From: JAICLK01 sp036489905
Lineage (GTDB): Bacteria > Patescibacteriota > Saccharimonadia > Saccharimonadales > UBA4665
Direction: 5' to 3'
Assembly (NCBI GenBank): GCA_036489905.1
Contig: DASXEX010000041.1
Span: 1 to 11,875, forward strand
DNA length: 11,875 nt
Numbering within the stretch: position 1 is the stretch's first letter; each line of letters begins with the position of its first letter. Positions 1 to 6,472 of this stretch are shown in pieces. A program made the position numbers and the translations under genes. The notes under the pieces are model-generated. The model ran no database searches. It worked only from the letters and a program-made list of their open reading frames with translations, and had not been told where the DNA came from.

Positions 1-137
1 CAGAACGAGCAAATGCTTGGCTCAAGTACTTTCGAAAGCTACGTTACCGTTGGGATAGAAAACAAGCGATGTTTCAGGCCCATGTTGACTTGGCTTGCAT
101 TTGTATCTGTATTAGGCGAGTTGGAGTTTTGAAATGA
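1..137 (+). CDS. IS5-like transposase, C-terminal end (partial)
   Basis: The open frame begins at position 3, already inside the gene, and ends at TGA 135-137. The visible 44 residues start ERANAWLKYF, continue with RKLRYRWDR and end in a hydrophobic stretch followed by RR. This matches the end of IS5-superfamily DDE transposases, where the glutamate of 'ER-x-NAWL' is the last catalytic acid and is followed by an Arg-rich helix and a final hydrophobic helix. Such enzymes cut and rejoin the ends of their own insertion sequence. Everything before the final Glu lies outside the window. The element's right end should lie shortly after the stop (the sequence there is TTTTGAAATGAGCTC), but without the left end I cannot define the inverted repeat. 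Family assignment is by motif memory; the frame and stop are read directly. Confidence 0.75.
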   Translation, partial: ERANAWLKYFRKLRYRWDRKQAMFQAHVDLACICICIRRVGVLK

Positions 138-222
138 GCTCCCAGTTTGTTTGACGATTTACAAGAGGTATTCTAGCGTGCTTTATGCTTGGGGGCTAAT
201 TCGTGACTGGGGTTTGTATAAT

Positions 223-250
223 TTGACAAAACTGCAAACTCATGTATAAT
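223..250 (+). promoter_or_regulatory. Strong sigma-70 promoter of the small-ORF unit
   Basis: TTGACA (223-228) and TATAAT (245-250) are both perfect consensus hexamers with a 16-base spacer. Transcription would start near 257 and give an A-rich leader of about 60 bases before the small ORF. It is the strongest promoter in the window by eye. Confidence 0.8.
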
Positions 251-324
251 AATAACTGTTTTAACAGCTGATAAAACAAACATTTAAACAAAATAATCAA
301 AACAAAAAAGGAGCGACATTGCGT

Positions 325-417
325 ATGTCCAAAAAGAAACATGGTTTGAAGTTTGAATTTCTTCCGACTTCAAACCGAAGCATCCTCAAAGTCGACAGTC
401 TTCTAAAATCCTTGTGA
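325..417 (+). CDS. Small basic protein of 30 aa, unknown function
   Basis: The ORF runs from ATG 325 to TGA 415-417 and starts MSKKKHGLKFEF; it is lysine-rich with no membrane segment. A strong Shine-Dalgarno AAGGAG (308-313) lies 11 bases before this ATG; a TTG at 319 in the same frame, 5 bases from the SD, is the alternative start. It has its own consensus promoter upstream (223-250) and a strong terminator just downstream (444-477), so it sits alone in a transcript of about 220 bases. A perfect 10-bp inverted repeat (343-352 with 367-376) lies within the coding region. I do not recognise the protein. It could be a real small protein, a leader peptide, or an RNA gene with a chance ORF. The strong SD favours translation. 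Confidence 0.5.
   Translation: MSKKKHGLKFEFLPTSNRSILKVDSLLKSL
343..376 (+). repeat. Perfect 10-bp hairpin inside the small ORF
   Basis: GGTTTGAAGT (343-352) is the exact reverse complement of ACTTCAAACC (367-376). U-G wobble pairs at 342/377 and 353/366 extend the stem, leaving a 12-base loop. It covers codons 7-18 of the 30-codon ORF and has no U-tract, so it is not a terminator. Confidence 0.7.
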
Positions 418-443
418 TTTAGAATTTAAAAACCAAGCGCGCC

Positions 444-480
444 GTAAAAAGCCCGGAACAAAACCCGGGCTTTTTACTTT
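444..480 (+). terminator. Rho-independent terminator, probably bidirectional
   Basis: GTAAAAAGCCCGG (444-456) pairs perfectly with CCGGGCTTTTTAC (465-477) around an 8-base loop. The GC core is followed by five T, and the mirrored A-tract would also act on the minus strand. It closes the small-ORF unit before the LCP gene. Confidence 0.88.
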
Positions 481-508
481 TATGGCAGCAGCGGCCGATA
501 GCGCTGAG

Positions 509-538
509 TTGACATATAGCAGCAAAACATTGTATTAT
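509..538 (+). promoter_or_regulatory. Probable promoter of the LCP gene
   Basis: TTGACA (509-514) is perfect and TATTAT (533-538) is one mismatch from consensus, with an 18-base spacer. This implies a leader of about 120 bases before ATG 665. A second -10-like box TATACT (623-628) has no good -35. A 14-base palindrome AGAAATTCATTTCT (590-603) lies between them and could be an operator, but nothing else supports that. I see no ORF in 481-664. Confidence 0.55.
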
Positions 539-664
539 TCGGGGCGAGTTGCAGCAGTTTTCCGTTCTTGTCGCTGCGCCGCAAATTTCAGAAATTCATT
601 TCTTTTCAGCGAATTTTGTCCTTATACTTAGTAGCATTACGAAGCTGAAACCCGAATCATCACC

Positions 665-1930
665 ATGAGCATATTTCGTCGGAAATCCAAAAAGAAGGGC
701 GGCAAAGCCGAGGCAGAGCTGCCATCTATGTTGAATCGGACGTTGCCGAATCCGTTGTATGATGAATTGCCGCGGCGCAATTCTGGTTTAAGGCGCGGCG
801 GGCAAGCCGGATTTCCGGCGGCGCGCGGTGGAAAGTTTTGGCATGAGCCTAAACAGCCAAAGCCGAAACGCCGATGGAAGAAGGCGATTTTGTCGCTGTT
901 TATTTTTCTGGCGGTCGTTGCTGCCGGTTATGGCGGTTGGGTCGGCTGGAAATTCGTGGACAACGCGGAGCACATTTTCGGCTGGCGCGGTTTGTTTAGC
1001 CTATTCTGGCCGTCGCATTTGAAAGGCGAGGACACTGGGCGCGTCAATATTTTGCTCGCCGGCGATTCGTCGGACGATCCGGGACACCAGGGCGCCGACC
1101 TCACCGATTCGATTATGCTCGTGAGCATCGATACTCGTAATAACACGGCGTATATGCTCAGCATTCCGCGCGATTTGTATGTGAATATTCCGGGCTTCGG
1201 CTATGCCAAAATCAACGAGGCGTATCAGGATGGGCAGAGCGAGCACTTCAATCAACCCGGCTACGCAACGGGCGGCATGGGCTTGCTCGAGGAAGTTGTG
1301 TCGCAAAAGTTCGGCGTGCCGGTTGATTATTACGCACTCGTCGATTACACCGCATTCCGCGATTCGGTCAACGCGGTCGGCGGCATCACGGTGGATATAA
1401 ATAGTCCCGACGGCCGGCTGTACGACCCGAACCGTGACTGGACGACCGGCGGCCCGCTGGTGAATTTGACTAATGGCGAGCATCATTTGAGTGGCGAACA
1501 GGCGCTCGATCTTGCACGCGCCCGCGGTGACCCATCGCAGTACGGCTACCCGATTGGCTTCGAAAACTCAGACTACACGCGTACGGCTAACCAGCGCATG
1601 ATGCTCGTGGCGCTCAAAGACAAAGCGACGAGTTTCGGCGTGCTGGCCAACCCGATCCGTTTCGGCGAGCTGCTCGACTCGGTCGGCAAAAACGTCAAGA
1701 CCGATATGTCGCTCGGCAACGCGCGCCGCCTGTACAATTTTTCGAAGAAAATTCCGAGCTCAAAAGTCCAGTCGGCCAGCCTCAACGACGCCAATTTCAG
1801 CGGCCAAAAAGACGTTGACCTGCTGCAAAGTTACGGCACGCCGACCGGCGAAAGTGCGCTCGCTCCCGCCGCCGGCCTCGACAATTACACCCAAATCGAC
1901 GACTACGTCCAACAGCTCGACGACAAGTAG
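665..1930 (+). CDS. LytR-CpsA-Psr (LCP) family cell-wall glycopolymer ligase
   Basis: LCP proteins transfer undecaprenyl-phosphate-linked glycopolymers onto peptidoglycan on the outer face of the membrane. Of the 421 residues, 1-70 form a basic Pro/Arg-rich cytoplasmic tail. One membrane anchor follows at about 73-95. The LCP domain runs from about 127 to 315: NILLAGD (128-134), LTDSIML (146-152), SIPRDLYV (166-173) with the Arg-Asp pair typical of the pyrophosphate site, INEAY (183-187), a VDYYALVDY/VNAVGGI block (220-241), and SGEQAL...ARAR near 276-287 followed by TRTANQR (305-311). A tail of about 100 residues without a recognised domain ends the protein. There is no SD before ATG 665 and no upstream in-frame start is needed. 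The sense strand shifts from G-rich at the start to C-rich at the end. The family call is secure; the polymer it attaches is unknown. Confidence 0.92.
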   Translation: MSIFRRKSKKKGGKAEAELPSMLNRTLPNPLYDELPRRNSGLRRGGQAGFPAARGGKFWHEPKQPKPKRRWKKAILSLFIFLAVVAAGYGGWVGWKFVDNAEHIFGWRGLFSLFWPSHLKGEDTGRVNILLAGDSSDDPGHQGADLTDSIMLVSIDTRNNTAYMLSIPRDLYVNIPGFGYAKINEAYQDGQSEHFNQPGYATGGMGLLEEVVSQKFGVPVDYYALVDYTAFRDSVNAVGGITVDINSPDGRLYDPNRDWTTGGPLVNLTNGEHHLSGEQALDLARARGDPSQYGYPIGFENSDYTRTANQRMMLVALKDKATSFGVLANPIRFGELLDSVGKNVKTDMSLGNARRLYNFSKKIPSSKVQSASLNDANFSGQKDVDLLQSYGTPTGESALAPAAGLDNYTQIDDYVQQLDDK

Positions 1931-1951
1931 CATCACGGGTCGAGCCTGCGC

Positions 1952-1957
1952 TATAAT
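1952..1957 (+). promoter_or_regulatory. -10 box of a leaderless-type promoter for the GDT1-like gene
   Basis: A perfect TATAAT ends 12 bases before ATG 1970, and no SD is present. Transcription would start only a few bases before the start codon. No convincing -35 is visible. Confidence 0.5.
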
Positions 1958-1969
1958 GCTAAGAAGTAT

Positions 1970-2578
1970 ATGAGCCTGACGATTTTTGGCATTGTTTTTG
2001 TGGTGATTTTTCTTTCGGAGTTGCCGGACAAATCGCTGTTCGCGTCGCTTATCTTAAGCACGAAATTCCGTGGCTCGTACGTTTGGATCGGCGCGGCGAG
2101 CGCCTTTTTGGTACACGTGATTATCGCCGTGACGGCCGGGCAAATTTTGACAGTTTTGCCGCACCGCCTGCTTGAAGCGATTGTAGCGCTGCTCTTTTTG
2201 GCCGGTTCGCTGCTTATGTTTTTCGGCAAGCACGGCACCATGGAAGAGCCGAAAACCAAAGAAGAGGCAGAGATGCTCGCGGCCGCCAAAAACTCGCACG
2301 GTTTCTGGAAAGTTTTCGTGACGACGTTCGGCGTGATTTTCCTCGGTGAGTGGGGCGACATCACGCAAATCGCCACTGCAAACTACGCCGCGCATTATCG
2401 CCACGATATCTTAAGCGTTGCTATCGGCGCGACACTCGCACTCTGGATCGTGACCGCGTTCGCCATTCTGGCCGGCGCCAAAATCCTGCGCCGCATCCCC
2501 GGCCGCATCGTCCAGCGCGTGGCCGCCGTCATTTTCCTAATCTTCGCCATCATTACAGCCCTTTCAGCGGCCAAGTAA
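1970..2578 (+). CDS. UPF0016/GDT1 (TMEM165) family cation transporter
   Basis: Members of this family are membrane cation/proton exchangers linked to Mn2+ or Ca2+ export. The 202 residues form two homologous halves of about three membrane helices each, joined by a charged loop (about 87-112). The signature E-x-G-D-K/R-T/S occurs twice, as the two-repeat fold predicts: ELPDKS (17-22, with Pro where Gly is usual) and EWGDITQ (127-133). Length is normal for bacterial members. The start is the ATG 39 bases after the LCP stop, with a TATAAT box just upstream and no SD, so it probably has its own leaderless promoter as well as possible read-through from the LCP gene. Family call is firm; the ion is inferred. 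Confidence 0.88.
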   Translation: MSLTIFGIVFVVIFLSELPDKSLFASLILSTKFRGSYVWIGAASAFLVHVIIAVTAGQILTVLPHRLLEAIVALLFLAGSLLMFFGKHGTMEEPKTKEEAEMLAAAKNSHGFWKVFVTTFGVIFLGEWGDITQIATANYAAHYRHDILSVAIGATLALWIVTAFAILAGAKILRRIPGRIVQRVAAVIFLIFAIITALSAAK

Positions 2579-2620
2579 AGGATCGTGCTGCATAGTTGCG
2601 AGTAGTTTCAATTAAACAAT

Positions 2621-2749
2621 ATGTCAAAAGTATGGATTAGTAATTTTATACTTGTCTTCCGGTCTGACAAGGCTAAAGTTAGGGCATATTGCCATCCTAA
2701 AGGTACAGAGGAAGTTGCCATGAAGCCTTTCGGTATTACTTGGGGTTAG
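2621..2749 (+). CDS. Possible 42-aa protein, unknown
   Basis: An ORF runs from ATG 2621 to TAG 2747-2749, starting MSKVWISNFILVF and ending KPFGITWG. It lies alone between the GDT1-like gene and a strong terminator at 2765-2800, which could be its own terminator. There is no SD and no convincing promoter. The product is basic and soluble-looking with one short hydrophobic patch. I do not recognise it. It may be a gene remnant or chance; the snug fit before a terminator is the main argument for reality. Confidence 0.3.
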   Translation: MSKVWISNFILVFRSDKAKVRAYCHPKGTEEVAMKPFGITWG

Positions 2750-2764
2750 GCTCAAACGGAACTT

Positions 2765-2800
2765 AAACAAAATAGCCCTTCATCGAGGGCTATTTTGTTT
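2765..2800. terminator. Bidirectional rho-independent terminator
   Basis: A 15-bp perfect stem (2765-2779 with 2786-2800, core AGCCCT/AGGGCT) surrounds the loop TCATCG. T-rich flanks occur on both strands. It can end the tRNA transcript on the minus strand and any plus-strand transcript reaching it through 2579-2764. Confidence 0.85.
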
Positions 2801-2811
2801 TGCTATCAAAT

Positions 2812-2888
2812 TGGTGCCGGTGATAGGATTCGAACCTATGACCTCGGGCTTATGAGTCCCACGCTCTAACCGACTGAGCTACACCGGC
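2812..2888 (-). tRNA. tRNA with CAU anticodon (elongator Met most likely)
   Basis: Read on the minus strand, a full cloverleaf is present: acceptor GCCGGTG pairs perfectly with CACCGGC, D-arm GCTC/GAGC, anticodon loop CTCATAA with anticodon CAT, T-arm ATAGG/CCTAT around TTCGAAT, discriminator A and an encoded CCA (2812-2814). The first pair is G-C, so it is not the initiator type, which has an unpaired position 1. A CAU anticodon with A73 also fits tRNA-Ile2, the substrate of TilS, so Met is the likelier call but not proven. The base of the anticodon stem is unusual: position 31 A faces 39 G, and 27 U faces 43 G. Confidence 0.92.
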
Positions 2889-2998
2889 AAAATGAGACAA
2901 ACCTACGATTTTTCTCATCGCTCGTCGGCAAAGCCGAGTTTTGCTTTTAGCAAAAACCAAGCTCACTGCTCTTTTCCCTTCGCCAACGAACAACCCAA

Positions 2999-3027
2999 AA
3001 TATAGCAGATTTTGCCTCTGTTGGCTA
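2999..3027 (-). promoter_or_regulatory. Weak candidate promoter for the tRNA
   Basis: On the minus strand, TAGCCA (3027-3022) and TATATT (3004-2999) lie 17 bases apart, giving a leader of roughly 105 bases before the tRNA 5' end at 2888. Within this leader is an AT-rich hairpin TTTTGC/GCAAAA (plus-strand 2938-2954). The match is modest, and read-through from the HD gene is an alternative. Confidence 0.3.
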
Positions 3028-3591
3028 GGATTTAGGCGCGGGCTGCTCTTCATTTGCGAAAAAATCAAGGTGTTCCTGCAAGATGGCAAGCAGCTCTTTG
3101 TAGTACGCGTAAATTTCTGGCGATATGGGAATTTTGGCCTCTTTTTCCGCCACGAACTTCTCAAAAGTCACACCGTGATGTTGCCAACTACGGCCTTGGT
3201 TGAGGTAGTTCAGCAGAATCGGCATGAGCTTGTCCAGTGCGTAAATAAACTTCGCTTCGTCAGTCTGCCGAGCTTCGTATTCGTGAATTGCGCTGGTTAT
3301 TTCCGGGAAGTCAGGCCACTCTTTGGCAAGTTGTTCAACCGCGGCGGCTTCGCGTTCGGCCTTGCCGCTTAGCACGCTTGCATCAGCGAAGGCGTACGTG
3401 TCGCCGGCGTGCACTTCAAGCAGGTCATGGACGAGAGAGAGCTTGATAATCGTGTGCTCGTCAAACTGCGGAAAATATTGGGCCAAAAACCAAGCTGCCA
3501 TGGCAAGCGTGTAGCTGTGTTCAGTGTCGGTCTCGTGTTTCTCGAAATTGTCCGGATGGCGCGTGGCACGCTCAATGACACTAAAACGCAA
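3025..3591 (-). CDS. HD-domain phosphohydrolase (YfbR/HDDC2-like), first paralog
   Basis: HD hydrolases of this type use bound metal to remove phosphate, often from nucleoside monophosphates; the substrate here is not known. In the 188-residue frame the metal ligands are H25 (TEHS), H55-D56 (VHDLLEVHAGD) and D120 (ALDK), in the right order and spacing. The only standard start in frame is TTG at 3591, but similarity to the second HD protein (6473-7084) continues upstream of it: KPDIHRLIEF lines up with KPTIADLEKL. An ATG at 3638 preceded by TATAAT would start the protein properly if the run of five A (plus-strand TTTTT 3631-3635) had one more base, giving MKKPDIHRL. So the true gene is probably 3025-3638 with a one-base indel. 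It is transcribed away from tilS. Confidence 0.85.
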   Translation of the reverse strand: MRFSVIERATRHPDNFEKHETDTEHSYTLAMAAWFLAQYFPQFDEHTIIKLSLVHDLLEVHAGDTYAFADASVLSGKAEREAAAVEQLAKEWPDFPEITSAIHEYEARQTDEAKFIYALDKLMPILLNYLNQGRSWQHHGVTFEKFVAEKEAKIPISPEIYAYYKELLAILQEHLDFFANEEQPAPKS

Positions 3592-3639
3592 TATGAGCTG
3601 TTGGAATTCGATAAGTCTATGGATGTCAGGTTTTTCATA

Positions 3640-3659
3640 ACTGCTACGATTATAGCAGT
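3640..3659. promoter_or_regulatory. Overlapping divergent -10 region with 7-bp inverted repeat
   Basis: ACTGCTA (3640-3646) and TAGCAGT (3653-3659) are exact reverse complements around a 6-base centre. On the minus strand a perfect TATAAT (3654-3649) ends 10 bases before the ATG at 3638. On the plus strand TACGAT (3645-3650) ends 9 bases before the tilS ATG at 3660. Both promoters would be leaderless and would share the same bases. Confidence 0.55.
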
Positions 3660-4547
3660 ATGGAAATCAATTTGAAGCCAGGGAAATATGTGGTGGCGGT
3701 GAGCGGCGGGGTGGATTCGGTGGTGCTGCTGGATTTGCTGCAAGGTCGAGCTGGCATGAAATTGGTTATGGCGCATTTTGACCATGGGATGCGGGAAAAT
3801 GCGCGGGAAGATCGAGTGTTCGTGCAGTCGCTGGCCGAAAAGTATAGCTTGCCGTTTGTGTTTGACGATGGGCATTTGGGGGCAAAGGCGAGCGAGGCGG
3901 CGGCGCGGGCGGCGCGATATAAATTTTTGCAGCAAGTAAAAGTTGCGGCTGGTGCGCAGGCAATCGTCACGGCACATCACGAGGATGACTTGTTGGAGAC
4001 GGCAATTCTCAATCTGTTGCGCGGCACAGGGCGCAAAGGCTTGAGTTCGCTCAAAAGCACGGGCGAGACGTATCGGCCGTTGCTTGGCGTGCCGAAGAAA
4101 GCGCTCATCGAGTACGCAAAGACGCACGAATTAGAGTGGCACGAGGATCCGACGAACGCCGACACGACGTATTTGCGCAACTACATCCGGCACAAACTGC
4201 TGCCGCATTTTGACAGCAAAGCTCGGCGGCAGTTCCGCCAAATTATCGACTCGGCTTTATCGACCAACGGCGAAATCGACAATTTGCTCGTTAACCAGTT
4301 GCATATCCAACCGGCTCGCGATCAGCTTGACCGTCACTGGCTGATTATGCTGCCGCACAATGTGGCCAAAGAAGCGCTGGCCGCCTGGCTGCGTTCGCAC
4401 GCCATTGCTAGTTTTGACAGAAGAACCATCGAGCGCATCGTGGTCGCTGCCAAAACATACATACCCGGTAAACAAATCGACGTCGATGCGGCGCACATTA
4501 TCCTTGTTAAAAAAACCGTGCTGGCACTCACGTTGCGGGAGCGCTAG
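3660..4547 (+). CDS. tilS: tRNA(Ile)-lysidine synthase TilS
   Basis: TilS attaches lysine to C34 of the CAU-anticodon tRNA-Ile2 using ATP, so that it reads AUA as isoleucine. The 295 residues contain the N-type ATP pyrophosphatase loop SGGVDS (15-20), AHFDHGMR (38-45), SEAAAR (78-83), AHHEDD (105-110) with the following LLET, RGTGRKGL (121-128), RPLL (139-142) and WHEDPTN (160-166) before a Y-x-R-N-x-x-R stretch. All are TilS hallmarks. The protein is short, close to compact TilS enzymes of about 310 residues, and lacks the extra C-terminal domain of the roughly 430-residue E. coli form. The start at ATG 3660 places the P-loop at the usual distance. It is divergent from an HD gene and 36 bases ahead of ftsH. 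The sense strand is very G-rich at the start. Confidence 0.93.
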   Translation: MEINLKPGKYVVAVSGGVDSVVLLDLLQGRAGMKLVMAHFDHGMRENAREDRVFVQSLAEKYSLPFVFDDGHLGAKASEAAARAARYKFLQQVKVAAGAQAIVTAHHEDDLLETAILNLLRGTGRKGLSSLKSTGETYRPLLGVPKKALIEYAKTHELEWHEDPTNADTTYLRNYIRHKLLPHFDSKARRQFRQIIDSALSTNGEIDNLLVNQLHIQPARDQLDRHWLIMLPHNVAKEALAAWLRSHAIASFDRRTIERIVVAAKTYIPGKQIDVDAAHIILVKKTVLALTLRER

Positions 4548-4573
4548 GCAAAATTATTTGCAGGCTGTATAAT
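4545..4573 (+). promoter_or_regulatory. Leaderless-type promoter of ftsH
   Basis: TAGGCA (4545-4550) and a perfect TATAAT (4568-4573) are 17 bases apart, and the -10 ends only 10 bases before ATG 4584. The -35 overlaps the tilS stop. There is no SD, so ftsH can be transcribed independently of tilS as an mRNA with almost no leader. Confidence 0.6.
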
Positions 4574-4583
4574 AACGTTCTAT

Positions 4584-6464
4584 ATGGCTAAAAAACCGTT
4601 TCCAGCGAGCCAGCCGAAGGGAGGGCGCAACAATCGCAGTTTTCGAAATGCGGGCTTTGTCGGGTTGCTTGTTCTGCTTGCGCTCGTGATTTTCGCGGCG
4701 TACGGGCAGCCGAGCAGCTTGAAGGAAATTCCGCTCACCCAAGCCGTTTCGCAGGCCAACAGCGGCCAATACAGTAAAATTGTCGTCAATGGCAACGAAC
4801 TCGACATTACCAAAAAAGGCGGCAACGCCGCGACGCTCAAAGCATATGCGAACAGCGACGTCGGTCCAAGCGATTTGAAAGCTGCCGGTTTGAATTTCTC
4901 CAAGACGAATGTTGCATTTGCCAAACAATCCGGCACGGGCACGGCGCTGGCGACCATCGGGCTCGAATATATTTTGCCGGTCATTATTATTAGCGCGCTG
5001 TTTTTCTTCATGATCCGCAGCGCGCAGGGGCAGGGCAACCAGGCGCTGAGTTTTGGCAAAAGTCGAGCACGATTGTACGGAAATGAAAAAGACAAGGTGA
5101 GTTTCAAGGACGTGGCCGGCAGTTTGGAGGCCAAGCAGGATCTGGAAGAAGTAGTTGAATTCTTGAAGTTTCCGAAAAAGTTTGCGGCCGTTGGCGCGCG
5201 TATTCCAAAGGGCGTGCTGCTGGTCGGGCCGCCCGGCACGGGCAAAACCATGCTGGCGCGCGCGGTGGCGGGCGAGGCTAATGTGCCGTTTTTCAGCATC
5301 TCCGGTTCGGAATTCGTGGAAATGTTTGTTGGCGTGGGCGCGTCGCGTGTCCGTGACCTTTTTGCCAAGGCTAAGAAAAACGCACCGTGCATTATCTTTG
5401 TCGACGAAATTGACGCTGTCGGCCGGCGCCGTGGTTCCGGCATGGGCGGCGGCCACGACGAGCGAGAGCAGACTTTGAACCAGATTCTGGTCGAGATGGA
5501 CGGGTTTGAACAGGGCGTTAATGTCATTGTCTTGGCCGCGACCAACCGCGCGGATGTGCTCGATCCGGCGCTTTTGCGGCCCGGCCGTTTTGACCGCCGT
5601 GTGGACATTGGCCTGCCTGATCGTAAAGATCGCGAGGCAATCCTCAAAGTTCATTTCGAGAAAAAGCCGCTTGCCAAACACGTCGACCTCGACGCGCTGG
5701 CCGCCAAATCCGCCGGTAGCTCAGGCGCTGACCTTGCCAACATTGCCAACGAATCGGCCATCATCGCCGCGCGCAGTAATAACAAGGAAATTAGCAACGC
5801 CGACGTGACCGAAGCATTCGAGCGCGTCGCTATCGGTCCGGAGCGCAAGAGCAAAATCATGACCGACAAGGAAAAGGAGCTAAGTGCCTACCACGAAGCC
5901 GGCCATGCCATCGTCGGCCACGTCCTGCCGGACAGCGATCCCATTCACAAAGTCACCATCATTCCGCGCGGCGGCACCGGCGGCGTGACGTGGTCTATTC
6001 CGGTGGTGGATAAAAGTTACCATAGCATTGTTGAATACAAAGATGTTTTGGCGCGTTTGTTAGGCGGTCGTGTCGCCGAAGAAATTATATACGGTGCCGA
6101 CCACGTCACTACCGGAGCGGGATCTGACCTTCCGCAGGCGGCCGAACTGGCTCGCGACATGGTAGTAAAGCAAGGCATGGGCAAGAAGTTACGCGACCAG
6201 GTATTCCACGTTGACGAAGGCATCATGATGGAACGCATCATGCACGAGCGCGAATATTCAGACGAAACCGCCAAGATTATCGACGACGAGGTCGAGCACC
6301 TTATTACCGAAGCTGCCACTCGCGCCCGTGCCGTCATCAAGGCAAACTTGCACTACTTAGGCTTGCTCAAAGATAAGCTGATCGAAAAGGAAACCGTCGA
6401 CGCCGAAGAAGTCAAAAAACTTTTCGAAGGCTCCCACATGCCCAAAGCCGCCGCGTTGTATTAA
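4584..6464 (+). CDS. ftsH: ATP-dependent zinc metalloprotease FtsH
   Basis: FtsH is a membrane-bound hexameric AAA+ protease that extracts and degrades misfolded or regulated membrane and soluble proteins. In the 626 residues a first helix lies at about 22-40, a periplasmic-side domain at about 41-124 and a second helix at about 125-145. The AAA domain has Walker A GPPGTGKT (215-222), pore loop MFVG (247-250), Walker B IFVDEID (271-277) and arginine fingers in RPGRFDR (332-338). The M41 protease domain has HEAGH (437-441) and the third metal ligand D515 in GAGSDL, where family members usually have Asn before the Asp. Length is typical and the protein is complete. It has its own promoter, follows tilS, and is 8 bases ahead of an HD hydrolase gene that is probably co-transcribed. 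Confidence 0.97.
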   Translation: MAKKPFPASQPKGGRNNRSFRNAGFVGLLVLLALVIFAAYGQPSSLKEIPLTQAVSQANSGQYSKIVVNGNELDITKKGGNAATLKAYANSDVGPSDLKAAGLNFSKTNVAFAKQSGTGTALATIGLEYILPVIIISALFFFMIRSAQGQGNQALSFGKSRARLYGNEKDKVSFKDVAGSLEAKQDLEEVVEFLKFPKKFAAVGARIPKGVLLVGPPGTGKTMLARAVAGEANVPFFSISGSEFVEMFVGVGASRVRDLFAKAKKNAPCIIFVDEIDAVGRRRGSGMGGGHDEREQTLNQILVEMDGFEQGVNVIVLAATNRADVLDPALLRPGRFDRRVDIGLPDRKDREAILKVHFEKKPLAKHVDLDALAAKSAGSSGADLANIANESAIIAARSNNKEISNADVTEAFERVAIGPERKSKIMTDKEKELSAYHEAGHAIVGHVLPDSDPIHKVTIIPRGGTGGVTWSIPVVDKSYHSIVEYKDVLARLLGGRVAEEIIYGADHVTTGAGSDLPQAAELARDMVVKQGMGKKLRDQVFHVDEGIMMERIMHEREYSDETAKIIDDEVEHLITEAATRARAVIKANLHYLGLLKDKLIEKETVDAEEVKKLFEGSHMPKAAALY

Positions 6465-6472
6465 AAGACGCT

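Noticed and set aside
223..664. Transcription attenuator controlling the LCP gene through the 30-codon ORF
   Set aside because: The ORF has no run of a regulatory amino acid, no anti-terminator pairing is obvious, and a separate promoter follows the terminator at 509. Kept only as a remote possibility.
2812..2888. Initiator tRNA-fMet
   Set aside because: The acceptor stem is fully paired at position 1 (G-C) and the anticodon stem lacks the three consecutive G-C pairs at its loop end.
3369..4127. Minus-strand open frame spanning the tilS start and the first HD gene
   Set aside because: It overlaps two genes with clear motifs in other frames. It passes the ATG at 3638, but that ATG belongs to the HD gene once the homopolymer indel is considered.
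4554..5681. Long open frames of over 350 codons on the minus strand within ftsH
   Set aside because: They lie fully antisense to a complete, motif-rich ftsH, have low-complexity Arg/Ala/Ser-type composition and no recognisable domain; they are by-products of ftsH codon use.
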